Source of the DNA: DASYQD01 sp963837455
GTDB taxonomy: Bacteria > Acidobacteriota > Thermoanaerobaculia > Multivoradales > JAIOJS01
Direction of reading: 5' to 3'
DNA: 64,000 bases
NCBI GenBank assembly: GCA_963837455.1
Contig: CAWINM010000001.1
Span: 2,046,001-2,110,000 of the forward strand
Shown: one piece after another, positions 30,928 through 40,610 of the stretch
How positions within the stretch are numbered: position 1 is the stretch's first letter
Layout of the letters: every line of letters starts with the position of its first letter
The notes under the pieces: model-generated
What the model saw: the letters and a program-made list of their open reading frames with translations, nothing else
What the model was told of the DNA's origin: nothing
Database searches by the model: none
Position numbers and translations under genes: made by a program

Positions 30928-33339
30928 ATGGCTCTGGTTGTCCACGATCTGCGCTTCGCCGTTCGCTCCCTGCGTCGCAGCCGCGGCTTCACCGCCGCGG
31001 CGGTGGCCACCCTCGCGCTCGGCATCGGTCTCGCCACCGCCTCGTTCACGCTGCTGGAGCGGGTGGTGCTCGACGGGCTGCCCTATCCCGCCGCCTCGCG
31101 GCTGGTGACGGTGCGCGAGACGGACGCGCACAACGACAGCTTCAGCGAGGGGTTCTCGGGACCCGACTTCAGGGACCTGCAGACGCGGGCACACAGCTTC
31201 GACGCTGCGGCGGCACTGTCGTTTCCACAGTTCAACCTGCGGGTCGGAGACCAGCTGCCGGAGCGCATCGACGGTGGCGCCGCCACCGCCTCGCTGCTGC
31301 CGCTGCTCGGCGCTCGTCCCGTCATGGGACGTCTCTTCGCGGCCGCCGAGGACGTCCCCAACGGTCCCCGTGTGGCGGTGCTCGCCGACGACCTCTGGCG
31401 GCGCGCCCTGGGCGGCGACCTCCAGGTGATCGGGCGAACCATCCGACTCGACGGCCAGCCCTACGAGGTCGTGGGCGTGCTGGCTCCAGGGTTCCATTTC
31501 GAGGACGCCGAGCTGTTCGTGCCGATGAACGCCGCGACGCCCTTCCTCGACCTGCGCGGCGTACACAACCTGCGCGTGGTGGCGCGGCTGCGCCCGGGCG
31601 TGCCCCTGGCGCGCGGCGAGGCAGAGGTGGGGGCGATCGCCGGTGCGCTCGCCCACGCCTACCCCGACGACAACGTCGGCCGCGGGTTCCGACTTCAGCC
31701 GCTGCGAGCGACGCTGCTCGGGGGAGTGGCCCGCGAGCTGTGGATCCTTGCCGGGGCGGTGGGCCTGGTGCTGCTGATCGCCTGCGCCAACGTCGCCGGC
31801 CTCTGGCTGGTGCGTGCCCACGGTCGCCGGCGGGAGATCGCGGTGCGACGCGCGCTCGGCGCCAGCGGTCGCCAGCTCGGGACGCAGCTGGTGGTCGAGG
31901 TGCTGGTGCTCTCGGCCGCCAGCTGTGCCGTCGCGCTCGCCGTGGCGCAGGGCGCGCTGCGTGGGTTGCTGGCGCTGCGCGGCGAGCAGCTGCCGCACGG
32001 GGTCGTCGTGCACCTCGACGCGCGGGCGGTGCCCTTCAGCGGCGGCTGCGCATTGCTCACCGCCCTGCTGTTCGGTGTCGCGCCGTTGCTGCGACGGAGG
32101 TCCGGAGACGCTCGCGGCGCGCTCGGCAGGTCCGCCGCCGACGCCGCCATGCGCCCCCGCGCCCGCGCCGCGCTGGTGGTGGCGGAAGTGGCGCTGGCGA
32201 TGGTGCTGGTCACCGGCAGCGCCCTGCTCGGCGGCAGCGTCTGGCGGCTGCTGCAGGTCGAGCCCGGATTCACTTCCGGGCACGTCGTCAGCTTCGGCAT
32301 CCAGCTCCCCGACGCGCGGTACCCGATGCCGCCTCGCGACCAGTACCCGCAGTGGCCGCAGGTGGTGGCCGCCTACCAGCGTCTCGAGGAGCACCTCGCG
32401 GCCCTGCCCGGCGTGCGGCGGGTCGCGCTCGCCCTCGACCACCCGCTCGAGCACGGCTTCACGACGCAGGTCGGCATCGTCGGCAGGCCCCTGCCGCCGG
32501 GACCGCACGACGAGGTCCGCGTGCGACCGGTGACGCCGGGGTATCAGGAGATGCTGCGCGTGCCCTTGCTCGCGGGCCGCGGGCTCGAGCCGGCCGATCG
32601 CGCCGGCGCCGCTGCCGTGACGCTCGTCAACGCGGCGTTCGCCCGCCGGTACTTCCCGCGCTCGACGCCGCTCGGGCACAGCGTGAGCTTCTGGGCGGTG
32701 AGCTGCGCATCGTCGGAGTCGTCGGCGACGAGCGGTTTCGCGGTCTCGATCGCGACAGCGAGCCGGCGCTACTACCCGAGCCTCGAGCAGCTCCCCTTTG
32801 CCTCCTTCCGCATCCTCGTCGACGCCAGCGTGCCGGTGGCGGTGCTCGATCGCGAGGTGCGCGGTGCCGTCGCCGGGCTCGAGCCCGACGTCGCCCTCTA
32901 CGACGTGCGGCCGCTCACCGAGCTGCTCGCCGAGTCGCTCTCCCAGCGGCGCTTCCTGATGGCGCTCCTGGCCTCGTCCGGCACGCTGTCGCTGGTTCTC
33001 GCCGCCGTCGGGATCTACGGGCTGATCGCCTTCCAGGTGGCGCAGCGACGCCGCGAGCTCGGGGTGCGGCAGGCCCTCGGTGCCAGCCGGGGCAGGCTCA
33101 TGCGTCTGGTGGTCGGCGAGGGGGCGCGGCTTGCGGCCCTCGGCGTCCTGCTGGGCGGAATCGCCAGTGCGCTGCTCGCCCCCGCTCTTGCCGCTCAGCT
33201 GTTCGGGGTGCAGCCGCTCGACCCGGTGAGCCTCGCCCTAGCGGCCCTGCTGCTCGGCGGGGTCGGGATCGCCGCCGCGACGATTCCGGCGCTGCGCGCC
33301 GGTCGCGGCGATCTCATGCCCGTGCTGCGCGAGGAGTAG
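30928..33339 (+). CDS. ADOP-type ABC transporter permease (FtsX/MacB-like)
   Basis: 803 residues from ATG 30928, with a GGAGG about 8 bases upstream. Two FtsX domains and two MacB-like periplasmic domains: MALVVHDLRFAVRSLRRSRGFTAAAV at the start, LIACANVAGLWLVRAHGRRREIAVRRALGASGRQL in the middle, and LIAFQVAQRRRELGVRQALGASRG plus PALRAGRGDLMPVLREE at the end. This duplicated-permease family is hugely expanded in Acidobacteria; its substrates are unknown. Between about 32690 and 32770 the translated text is out of register: the conserved GELRIVGVVGDERFRGLDRD sequence is present in another frame, so two indels compensate each other and about 25 residues are scrambled. Confidence 0.9.
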   Translation: MALVVHDLRFAVRSLRRSRGFTAAAVATLALGIGLATASFTLLERVVLDGLPYPAASRLVTVRETDAHNDSFSEGFSGPDFRDLQTRAHSFDAAAALSFPQFNLRVGDQLPERIDGGAATASLLPLLGARPVMGRLFAAAEDVPNGPRVAVLADDLWRRALGGDLQVIGRTIRLDGQPYEVVGVLAPGFHFEDAELFVPMNAATPFLDLRGVHNLRVVARLRPGVPLARGEAEVGAIAGALAHAYPDDNVGRGFRLQPLRATLLGGVARELWILAGAVGLVLLIACANVAGLWLVRAHGRRREIAVRRALGASGRQLGTQLVVEVLVLSAASCAVALAVAQGALRGLLALRGEQLPHGVVVHLDARAVPFSGGCALLTALLFGVAPLLRRRSGDARGALGRSAADAAMRPRARAALVVAEVALAMVLVTGSALLGGSVWRLLQVEPGFTSGHVVSFGIQLPDARYPMPPRDQYPQWPQVVAAYQRLEEHLAALPGVRRVALALDHPLEHGFTTQVGIVGRPLPPGPHDEVRVRPVTPGYQEMLRVPLLAGRGLEPADRAGAAAVTLVNAAFARRYFPRSTPLGHSVSFWAVSCASSESSATSGFAVSIATASRRYYPSLEQLPFASFRILVDASVPVAVLDREVRGAVAGLEPDVALYDVRPLTELLAESLSQRRFLMALLASSGTLSLVLAAVGIYGLIAFQVAQRRRELGVRQALGASRGRLMRLVVGEGARLAALGVLLGGIASALLAPALAAQLFGVQPLDPVSLALAALLLGGVGIAAATIPALRAGRGDLMPVLREE

Positions 33340-33366
33340 CGCGCACCGCAGCGGCGCGCGGCGGCC

Positions 33367-34818
33367 TCAGGGGCTAGGCGCAACGGGCTCCGGAAGCGAG
33401 ATGTCGAGCGGCTGCACGGTGCCGAAGGCGGCGAGGGACGCCGCCGTGTCGCCGGCGGGACCGACCACCAGCAGGGTGAGCTCTTCTGGCCGCAGTCGCC
33501 GGGCGGCCTGGCGCACGCCGTCGACGGTGACGCCCTCGACCCCCTGCCGGTAGCGGGCCAGCCAGTCAGGCGGGTAGTGGTAGTGCTCGAGCAGGAGCTG
33601 CCGGCGCATCACCTTGGCCGGCGAGTCGAAACGGAAGACGAACGAGTCGAGCAGCGTCTTGCGGGCCCGCTCCACCTCGCTGGCGGTGGGAGGGTTCGCC
33701 GTCAACCCGCGCGCCTGGGCGAGGAGCGCCTCGACGGCGGCGCGAGTGCTCTCGACCTTGGTGGAGAGGAACAGGCCGGAGACGCCAGGGTGGTCCCAAT
33801 CCCAGCCGATGCCTCCCCAGACGTCGTAAGCCAACCCGCGACGGGTGCGCACGTCGACGAACAGCCGCGAGGCGAAGCCGCCGGAGAAGAGCTGGTCGAG
33901 CACTTCGAGGGGGTAGAGCTCGGGATCGCTCAGCATCGCGCCCGGCTGCGCCAGCGCCACGTACGACTGGGTGACGTCGTCCTTGCGGGCGAAGTGGACG
34001 CCGGCGGTGGGCTGGCGGCGCGGAACCTCCACCGCCGTCACCGCGGCGCCGCGCTGCCAGTCGCCGAACGCGGCGCGCACGCGAGCGAGCGCCTCGTCGC
34101 GCTGGAAGTCGCCTACCACGCCGAGCACCACGCGCTCGGGGTACAGCTGGGCCTTCTGCCAGGCCAGCACGTCGTCGCGGCCGATGGCGCGCAGGGTGGC
34201 GTAGGTGGGAGTGCGTGCGTAGGGCGAGTCGGCGCCGTAGACCAGCTTGCGCGTCTCGCGCTGGAGCACCTCGTTGGGGTCATCGTTCTGTCGCGCCACC
34301 GCGGCCAGGGCCTGGGTGCGCGCCACCTCGAGCCGGGCGGCATCGAAGGCCGGGTGACGCAGCATGTCGGCGAGCAGCGACAGCAGCCCGGGGAAGTCGC
34401 CGGCGAGAGCCGATGCCGAGGCATGGAGGAGGTCGTCGTCGGCGCTCAGCTCGATGGTGGCGGCGTGGCTCTCGAGGTAGTCGTCCACCTGGTCGCCCGA
34501 CCGCGAGGTGGTGCCGCCGGTGCGCAGCAGCTCCGCCCCGAGCGCGGCACGGCCTACCTGCCCTGGCGGATCGTAGCGTGGCCCGGCGGTGACCAGCGCC
34601 GAGACCTCGATGAGCGGCAGCTCGTGGTCGGGGAGCAGGAGCACCACCATGCCGTTGTCGAGCACCACCCGTTCCGGCTGCGGGATGGTGAAGGACGGCA
34701 GCGACGGATAGTGAAGCTGGTCAGGGCCGCTCACCTGGGCGGCGGCGCCGCGGGCGAGTGCCAGGCAGGCGACGAGCGCGAGCGACAGCGGGACGAGGCG
34801 GCGGGTCGGCTGGGTCAT
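33367..34818 (-). CDS. M16-family peptidase-like protein, probable non-catalytic partner
   Basis: 483 residues. ATG 34818 overlaps the stop of the upstream M16 gene (ATGA). Signal peptide, then an M16 fold: RVVLDNGMVVLLLPDHELPLIEVSALVTAG, and a C-terminal M16 half with GLAYDVWGGIGWDW. At the place of the zinc motif the text is AALGAELLRTGGT, so the H-x-x-E-H is missing. Such proteins pair with a catalytic M16 subunit, here clearly the upstream gene. Likely periplasmic. Confidence 0.9.
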   Translation of the reverse strand: MTQPTRRLVPLSLALVACLALARGAAAQVSGPDQLHYPSLPSFTIPQPERVVLDNGMVVLLLPDHELPLIEVSALVTAGPRYDPPGQVGRAALGAELLRTGGTTSRSGDQVDDYLESHAATIELSADDDLLHASASALAGDFPGLLSLLADMLRHPAFDAARLEVARTQALAAVARQNDDPNEVLQRETRKLVYGADSPYARTPTYATLRAIGRDDVLAWQKAQLYPERVVLGVVGDFQRDEALARVRAAFGDWQRGAAVTAVEVPRRQPTAGVHFARKDDVTQSYVALAQPGAMLSDPELYPLEVLDQLFSGGFASRLFVDVRTRRGLAYDVWGGIGWDWDHPGVSGLFLSTKVESTRAAVEALLAQARGLTANPPTASEVERARKTLLDSFVFRFDSPAKVMRRQLLLEHYHYPPDWLARYRQGVEGVTVDGVRQAARRLRPEELTLLVVGPAGDTAASLAAFGTVQPLDISLPEPVAPSP

Positions 34819-36326
34819 GGTTGCTCCCCGGCGGCCGGCGTGTGGACGATCCTCGCCACCGTGCGGTTGGCGTCGCGGAAGGTGGCGGTGGCGACGCGGC
34901 GGATGTCGGCCTTGGTCACCGCCTGCAGGCGGTCGAGGTAGTGGAAGAGCTGGCGCCAGTCGCCATAGAGGCACAGGTACTCGGCGAGTTGCCTGGCCAG
35001 CCCGTCGTTGCTGCCGAGCGAGCGCAGCAGGTCGGCCCGCGAGCGGGCCCGGAACCTGGCGAGCTCCTCGTCGCTTACGTCCTCGCGCTGCAGCCGCTGG
35101 ATCTCTTGCCGCAGCGCCGCCTGCACCCGTTCGTTGCCGACGCCGAGGGCGGGGAAGGCGTAGGCGGCCCACTCGTTGGGGTACTTGCGCCCCGGGAAGC
35201 CGGAGAACGAGCCCACCTCCACCGCCAGCTTCTGGTCCCGCACCAGGGCGCGGTAGAGGCGCGAGGTGCGGCCCCGGGAGAGAACGTCGTCGATGGCGTC
35301 GAACACCGGCTGGTCGGCGTCGGTCTGCGCCGGCTTGTGGTAGCCCTCGAGGTAGAGCGGCTGGCCGGGGTCGCGCAGCACCACGGTGCGCTCCGCCACC
35401 TGCGGTGGCTCGACGGTGCGCAGCGGCGGCGGCGCGGGGCGGGCGGGGATGCGCCCGAAGTAGGTCTCGAGCAACGGCAGCAGGGTGGCCGCGTGGACGT
35501 CGCCGACGATCACGGTGATGAGGTTCGACGGCGCGTAGTAAGTGTCGAAGAAGCGCTGGGCGTCGGTGATCGAGATGGCCTCGAGGTCGCTGGGCTGACC
35601 GATGCCCGGGTGCTGGTAGGGGTGGGCCGAGAAGGCGGTGGTGAGCCACTGCTCGACGAGGCGGCCGATGGGGTTGCTCTCGACGCGCATCCGGCGCTCC
35701 TCGCGCACCACGTCACGCTCCTCGTAGAACTCGCGGAACACCGGGTGGAAGAAGCGCTCGGACTCGCTGAAGGCGAACAGCTCGACCTTGTTCGCCGGCA
35801 GCGACGCCAAGTACATGGTGCGGTCGGCGCCGGTGGTGGCGTTGACGCCCACCGCCCCTTCGCCCGAGAGCATCTCGTCGAAGGCGCCGCTGTCGACGTA
35901 GCCTGCGGCCTCGCGCCGCTTCGCCTCGAAGGCGGCACGCAGGCCGGCGAGCCTGGCGGTGTCGGGCCGTTGCGCCAACCGCTCGGCCTGGTACGCCTGG
36001 TAGGCGGCCTCGAGCGCATCGAGGGCCGGCTTCTCGGCCGCCCAGTCGCGCGTGCCGATCGACGGCGTGCCCTTGAACGCCATGTGCTCGAACATGTGGG
36101 CGAGGCCGGTGATCCCTGGAACCTCCTGGGCCGAGCCGACGTCGGCCCATGTGACGTAGGAGAACACCGGTGCCGCCGGCCGCTCCACGATGAGGAACGT
36201 CCAGCCGTTGGCCAGCCGGTGCAGGGTGGTGCGAGCCTCCATCGCGGCGAGGTCCTGGCCCGCCGCGGGAGGTGCGGGCAGGAGCATCGCGGCTCCCAGC
36301 AGCGTCAACGGAATCCGTCGCAACAT
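34815..36326 (-). CDS. M16-family zinc peptidase, catalytic subunit
   Basis: 503 residues from ATG 36326, which has a GGGAGG upstream and starts a signal peptide (MLRRIPLTLLGAAMLLPAPP). The inverted zinc motif is intact (HMFEHM near residue 75), with the third ligand expected in EERRMRVESNP. The second half is the usual M16 C-terminal domain. It is translationally coupled to the non-catalytic M16 gene, so the two probably form a heterodimer that degrades or processes peptides in the periplasm. Confidence 0.93.
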   Translation of the reverse strand: MLRRIPLTLLGAAMLLPAPPAAGQDLAAMEARTTLHRLANGWTFLIVERPAAPVFSYVTWADVGSAQEVPGITGLAHMFEHMAFKGTPSIGTRDWAAEKPALDALEAAYQAYQAERLAQRPDTARLAGLRAAFEAKRREAAGYVDSGAFDEMLSGEGAVGVNATTGADRTMYLASLPANKVELFAFSESERFFHPVFREFYEERDVVREERRMRVESNPIGRLVEQWLTTAFSAHPYQHPGIGQPSDLEAISITDAQRFFDTYYAPSNLITVIVGDVHAATLLPLLETYFGRIPARPAPPPLRTVEPPQVAERTVVLRDPGQPLYLEGYHKPAQTDADQPVFDAIDDVLSRGRTSRLYRALVRDQKLAVEVGSFSGFPGRKYPNEWAAYAFPALGVGNERVQAALRQEIQRLQREDVSDEELARFRARSRADLLRSLGSNDGLARQLAEYLCLYGDWRQLFHYLDRLQAVTKADIRRVATATFRDANRTVARIVHTPAAGEQP

Positions 36327-36359
36327 GGGACCTCCCTGTGCCGTGAGCACGATTCGAGG

Positions 36360-37907
36360 CTACTCGGAGCGGAGAGCGACGAGCGGCGGCACGCGCGCCG
36401 CCCGGCGCCCGGGAATCGCCGCGGCCAGCAGCGCCACCGCGACCAGGATCGAGCTGGCGGCGACGGCGACCAAGGCGTCGGCGGCTCCCAGGCCGAAGAA
36501 CAAGCCGGAGAGGGCGCGGGAGAGCGCCGAGAGCTCCCAGCGCTCCAACGCCAACGCCGAGACCGGCGAGGATGGCGGCCTGGCGCAGCACCAGCACCAG
36601 GGCGTCGCGCGGCGCGGCGCCGAGGGCCATGCGGACGCCGATGTCGCGCCTGCGCTGAGCGACGGTGTAGGCGAGCGAAGGCACGAACGGCTCGCCGGCG
36701 ATCTCGACGAGTCCGAACAACAAGCCGCAGCCGACGGCGACGAGAGAGCAGAAGACGAGAACGCGGCCGTCGATGCCGACCCCGGTGAGACGCGGCAGCT
36801 GCCGCGTCGCGGCGGCGGTGAGCCCCCGCGCACCGAGCCAGGCGAGCGGAATCCCGAGCAGCCCCCCGCAGAGTGCGAGCGCCACGCTCTCGGCGAGCAG
36901 CTGGCTGGCGATCCGCCCCCGCGTGGCGCCGAGCGAGACTCGCACGGCGAGTTCCCGCTGGCGGTCCGCGCCGCGCGCCAAGAGCAGGCTCGCCACGTTG
37001 ACGCAGGCGATGAGGAGCACGCAGCCGACGGCGCCGAGCAGCATGTCGAGGGCGGCGCGGTACCTGCTGACCAGCCGCCCCTGCAGGCCCACGACATCGT
37101 AGCCCCAGCCCTCGTCGACCTCGGGGTAGGCTCGCGCCTGGCGCGCGCCGATGCCCTCGACCTCGGCACGGGCGCGGCCGAGCGGCGCGGTGGGAGCGAG
37201 GCGGGCGATGGTGACGAACGACAGCCGGTTGCGATCGCCGCGCAGCTTGCCGAAGTCGAGCCCTGGGGCGTCGACCGTGGTCGCCAGCCAGACGTCCTCG
37301 GGCGGCGCCTGCAGGCCGGCCGGGAGCGAGAAATCCGCCGGCATCACGCCCACCACCGTGGCCGGGGCGCCGCCGAGGCGGAGGGGGCGCCCGACGGTGG
37401 CGGGGTCGGCGCCGAAGCGCCGCTGCCAGAGGGCGTGCGAGATGACGGCGGTGAGGCCGCGGCCCGCCACCTCGTCCTCCGGCCGCAACGTCCGTCCGAG
37501 AATTGCGGGGACGCCGAGCAGCGGCATCAGGTTGCCGGTCGCGTAAGCGCCCCAGACCTGCTCGGGACGCTCGCCGCCGCCGAGGTTGAAGCTGTCGCGG
37601 ACGTAGCCGCCGACGGCGGCGAGGGCCTTCGACTCCCGCCGCACGTCCTCGACGTCGGGGTAGGCGAGCCCGAAGTCGTGCAGCCCTGCTGGGGCTGGTT
37701 GCGCGAGACGACGACGAGGCGGTCGGCGTCAGGGTAGGCGAGCGGGCGCAGCAGGACGGCGGAGAAGACGCTGAAGATGGCGGCGCTGCCGCCGATGCCG
37801 AGAGCCAGCATCAGCGTCGTCGCCGCCAGGAAGCCCCGCCGCCGCGACCAGGTACGATCGGCGAAGCGCAGGTCGCGCCCGATACCGTCGAGCAAGCGTG
37901 GGCTCAT
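36360..37907 (-). pseudogene. Decayed ADOP-type ABC permease
   Basis: Pieces of one permease lie in three frames. The N-terminus (37907 down, RDLRFADRTWSRRRGFLAAT, LALGIGGSAAIFSVFSAVLLRPL) breaks near 37685; the middle (AYPDVEDVRRESKALAAVGG, LIACVNVASLLLARGADRQRELAVRVSLGA) continues in a second frame; after about 36550 the end (LSRALSGLFFGLGAADAL to PPLVALRSE) is in a third. Around 36700 the text jumps from GCGLLFGL directly to PSLAYTVAQRRRDIGVRMALGA, skipping the whole second periplasmic domain; only about 515 codons remain of the usual about 800. The internal deletion plus two breaks make a real pseudogene likely. Confidence 0.85.
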
Positions 37908-38249
37908 CCGGCCGGCCCGAGGCGGGCACCACTCGCGGCGGGGCGCGGCGAGCTCGGAGATCGACGGAGGCGAGCCGGTGGCACGCGGGGGAGGACCATT
38001 GACGAAGCTGGAGACTGCGGTTGCTGGTGCCGCAGCCTACCACCGCCCTGCCACGCCTCAGCGGGCGCGGAGTGCGCCCGCTGGCGACCCCGGACCGCCG
38101 ATCGAGTCCTTCGCCGCCGACGACCGCGCCCTCGAATCGGCGGCTGGCCGCGGTCGGTGAGGCCACCGCGGGGCGACGGATTGCGAGCGCGGCACCTCAC
38201 ACACCCGCCGCCAGCCGGCGCCGTCACCGCCGAACCGGCGATCGCTCGA
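37908..38249. other. Intergenic region with no supported gene
   Basis: 342 bases between the decayed permease and the small DUF protein. Several short frames are open, but all look like high-GC noise (Arg/Pro/Ala-rich). I see no hairpin with a T-tract and no repeat. Confidence 0.5.
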
Positions 38250-38546
38250 TCAGGCCTTGATCGGCTTGGGCTTGTCGCCTTTGAACTGCTCGAGGAGCGA
38301 CCTACCGCTGGTCGACCGCGAGAACGAATCGGCAGCGGCGGCGAACCAGCCGATCGGTCCCACCAGGGCAGTGGCCAGCAGGCCGACGATGGCATGACCG
38401 CCGCCGCCCTTGATGTCGCCATCCAGCAGCAGGCTGGTGCCGGGCAGGATCAATCCCTCGCCAACGAGCTTGACCGCGTTCTGGACGGCGTTCTCGGCCA
38501 TGTCGCGCACCCCTTTTTGGATCTTTCGCTCACCAATGATGGTCAT
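38250..38546 (-). CDS. Small conserved hypothetical protein (DUF6072-like)
   Basis: 98 residues, or 83 if started at the internal ATG at 38501 (MAENAVQNAVKLVGEGLILPG). A Gly-rich, mildly hydrophobic middle (LLLDGDIKGGGGHAIVGLLATALVGPIGW) could be a membrane-associated hairpin. It resembles small uncharacterised proteins that I recall as DUF6072; that name is from memory. Unlike its surroundings it has a few A/T-rich codons at the 5' end. Confidence 0.6.
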   Translation of the reverse strand: MTIIGERKIQKGVRDMAENAVQNAVKLVGEGLILPGTSLLLDGDIKGGGGHAIVGLLATALVGPIGWFAAAADSFSRSTSGRSLLEQFKGDKPKPIKA

Positions 38547-38697
38547 TCAACCGCGCGAAATCAGCCTAACAGTTTGCTTCTGAGCTGACAAGCACCCGGC
38601 GACGTCTCCGCGCTTGCTCGCCTGCCGGCCGCCGAGCGTACAATCAGTGGCGTTGCTCCATGGATGGCGCTGCTTGGTGAGGAAGAGGCTGCCCGTG

Positions 38698-39519
38698 ATG
38701 AGACGCCCCGCACGCCGCGTGCTCGTCATGCTGGGTGCGCTCGTCTGCGGTGGTCTGCTCCCTGGCGATCTGCGCGCAGAGGAGCCGACGCCCCCTGCCA
38801 CCGGCTCGCCGCCGGCCACCGGCGCGGCCGCGCCCACCACGCCGCCCGGAACCTGGAACCTGCAGGCCAAGCTCGCCTACGCGCAGACCAGCGGCAATAG
38901 CGATACCGCCAACGGCGCCGCGCAGCTCGCCTACTCGCTGCAGGAGACGCACTGGGACGTGGCGGCCGAGGGGTCGGCCCTGTGGGCCGAGCAGTCGGGA
39001 GCCACGGTGGCCGCTCAGTATGACGCCGGCGTGCTGGCGCGCCGGCGGTTCGGCGCGCGCCGCGGCCTCGTCTTCACCGAGAACTGGCAGCGCTCGCCAC
39101 CCGAGGGTGTCGCCTACCGCAACCTCCTCGGTGCCGGTATCGACGTGCGCGCGATCGCCACCCCGAAGTGGGAGCTGCTCACCGAGCTCGGGCTCGCCTG
39201 GGAACACGAGCAGCCGGTCTCCGGCGACGGCAGCGACTTCGTCGTCGGCGTCGTGGTGCTCGCCAACAAGGTGCAGGTCTCGGCGTCGACGACGGCCACC
39301 CAGAAGCTGACGACCTACCTCGAGGGGGGTGTCGACCGCCGCCGCTTCGAAGGCAAGGCCGCGGTGCAGACGGCGATCACCAAGCGCGTGGCGCTCGAGG
39401 TCAGCTACGATTTCCGCTACGACAACGATCCGGTGCCGGGGGCGGGCCGGACGGACACCACGCTCAACACCTCGCTGGTGATCGGCCTCGGCGCCCCGGC
39501 GGCATCCAGCTCGCACTGA
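38698..39519 (+). CDS. DUF481 outer-membrane beta-barrel protein
   Basis: 273 residues from ATG 38698. Signal peptide ending near LRAEE, a Pro/Thr linker, then alternating strands typical of DUF481/YdiY proteins: LQAKLAYAQTSGNSDTANGAAQLAY at the start, then VLARRRFGARRGLVFTENWQRSPPEG, LLGAGIDVRAI, and a last strand LNTSLVIGLG. Probably an outer-membrane barrel that could respond to the salt or acid state of the cell; the role is unknown. Confidence 0.85.
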   Translation: MRRPARRVLVMLGALVCGGLLPGDLRAEEPTPPATGSPPATGAAAPTTPPGTWNLQAKLAYAQTSGNSDTANGAAQLAYSLQETHWDVAAEGSALWAEQSGATVAAQYDAGVLARRRFGARRGLVFTENWQRSPPEGVAYRNLLGAGIDVRAIATPKWELLTELGLAWEHEQPVSGDGSDFVVGVVVLANKVQVSASTTATQKLTTYLEGGVDRRRFEGKAAVQTAITKRVALEVSYDFRYDNDPVPGAGRTDTTLNTSLVIGLGAPAASSSH

Positions 39520-39570
39520 GCAACCCAACGAACCCCGACCCAATGCGTGGAGGGCCGTGGATTGGCCGAG

Positions 39571-39852
39571 ATGGGAAAGTACTGCAAGGCCTACCTGGCG
39601 AAGGACCTGCGCCGCTATCCGGGCTGGCGCGAGGACGTGGGCGCGCTGCGTCCCGAGACCGTGGAGCGTGACGGCGAGGAGGTGGCGGTGCCGCGCGCGG
39701 CGCTCGCAGACGAGGACGTCCTCTACCTGCAGGAGAGCTACGTGGTCACCGACGGCGTCTTCCTCGACGAGCACGTCGTCTTCGCCGACGTCAGCGACGA
39801 CTGGATGCGGTTCTGCCGCGAGGAGCTGGCCTTCGCGGTGCCAGCCGACTAG
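39571..39852 (+). CDS. Small conserved hypothetical protein at the cluster edge
   Basis: 93 residues from ATG 39571 (a GTG at 39547 is also in frame). The sequence MGKYCKAYLAKDLRRYPGW, ALADEDVLYLQESYVVTDG and VFADVSDDWMRFCREEL is compact and protein-like, and I recall similar short proteins beside NRPS/PKS genes of cyanobacteria and myxobacteria. No catalytic motif. Its TAG stop and the TAG of the convergent thioesterase share a single CTAG. Confidence 0.7.
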   Translation: MGKYCKAYLAKDLRRYPGWREDVGALRPETVERDGEEVAVPRAALADEDVLYLQESYVVTDGVFLDEHVVFADVSDDWMRFCREELAFAVPAD

Positions 39853-40565
39853 CGCGGGCTTTCGCCCATGGCGGCGAGGATCGCTCGGCCCACTGCCGCC
39901 GGTGCCTCGAGGACGAAGAAGTGCCCGCCGGGCAGGACATCGACCGTGCACGGGCCGGTGGTGAGCTCGCCCCAGCGCTCGGCATCGGATCTGGCGATGT
40001 CGTCGTCGGCGCCGAGGAGCACCCGCACGGGGCATGCGAGCGGCGGTCCGGCGGGCAACGCGTAGGTCTCGTCGGCGCGCAGGTCGGCGCGCAGGATGGG
40101 CAGCATGAGGTCCATCAGCTCCTCGTGCCCGGCGACCTCCGCGGGCAGGCCGCCCAGCGCTCGCAGGCGCGCCAGCAGCCGCGGCCGCTCGAGGTCGTGC
40201 AGGCGGTCCGCGGCGGGCACCTGCGGTGGGCGCCGGCCCGAGACGACGAGACAGCGCGGCTCGGGCCAGCCCGCCAGCCGCGCCCGCCGGGCCAGCTCGT
40301 AGGCGAGCAGCGCTCCCATGCTGTGGCCGAGGAGGGCGCACCCCGCGAAGCCTTCGAGGCGGTCGCGCAGCGCCGGCAGGAGGTCGTCGGCGAGCCCCTC
40401 CATGCTCGTCGCCAGCGGCTCGCGGAAGCGGGTACCCCGCCCCGGCAGCTCGGGGGCCCAGGCCTCGATCCATGGCGGCAGGTGGGGCAGCAGGACGCGA
40501 AGGGAGTGGGCGCCGCCACCGGCGAAGGGGAGCATGGCGAGGCGGACGGCCGACGTGCTCAACAC
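39849..40565 (-). CDS. Type II thioesterase of the NRPS cluster
   Basis: 238 residues. Alpha/beta-hydrolase of the external thioesterase class: LAMLPFAGGGAHSLRVL at the start, the nucleophile in GHSMGALLAYELARR (Ser near residue 90), Asp in LLGADDDIARS, and His in PGGHFFVLE. These enzymes clear mis-primed or stalled carrier proteins in NRPS/PKS lines. It is the last gene of the leftward operon. Confidence 0.93.
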   Translation of the reverse strand: MLSTSAVRLAMLPFAGGGAHSLRVLLPHLPPWIEAWAPELPGRGTRFREPLATSMEGLADDLLPALRDRLEGFAGCALLGHSMGALLAYELARRARLAGWPEPRCLVVSGRRPPQVPAADRLHDLERPRLLARLRALGGLPAEVAGHEELMDLMLPILRADLRADETYALPAGPPLACPVRVLLGADDDIARSDAERWGELTTGPCTVDVLPGGHFFVLEAPAAVGRAILAAMGESPR

Positions 40566-40610
40566 CGCTGCGAGGGCTCCCGCGGAGTGCCGTGGCGCGC
40601 CGGGGCCGAC

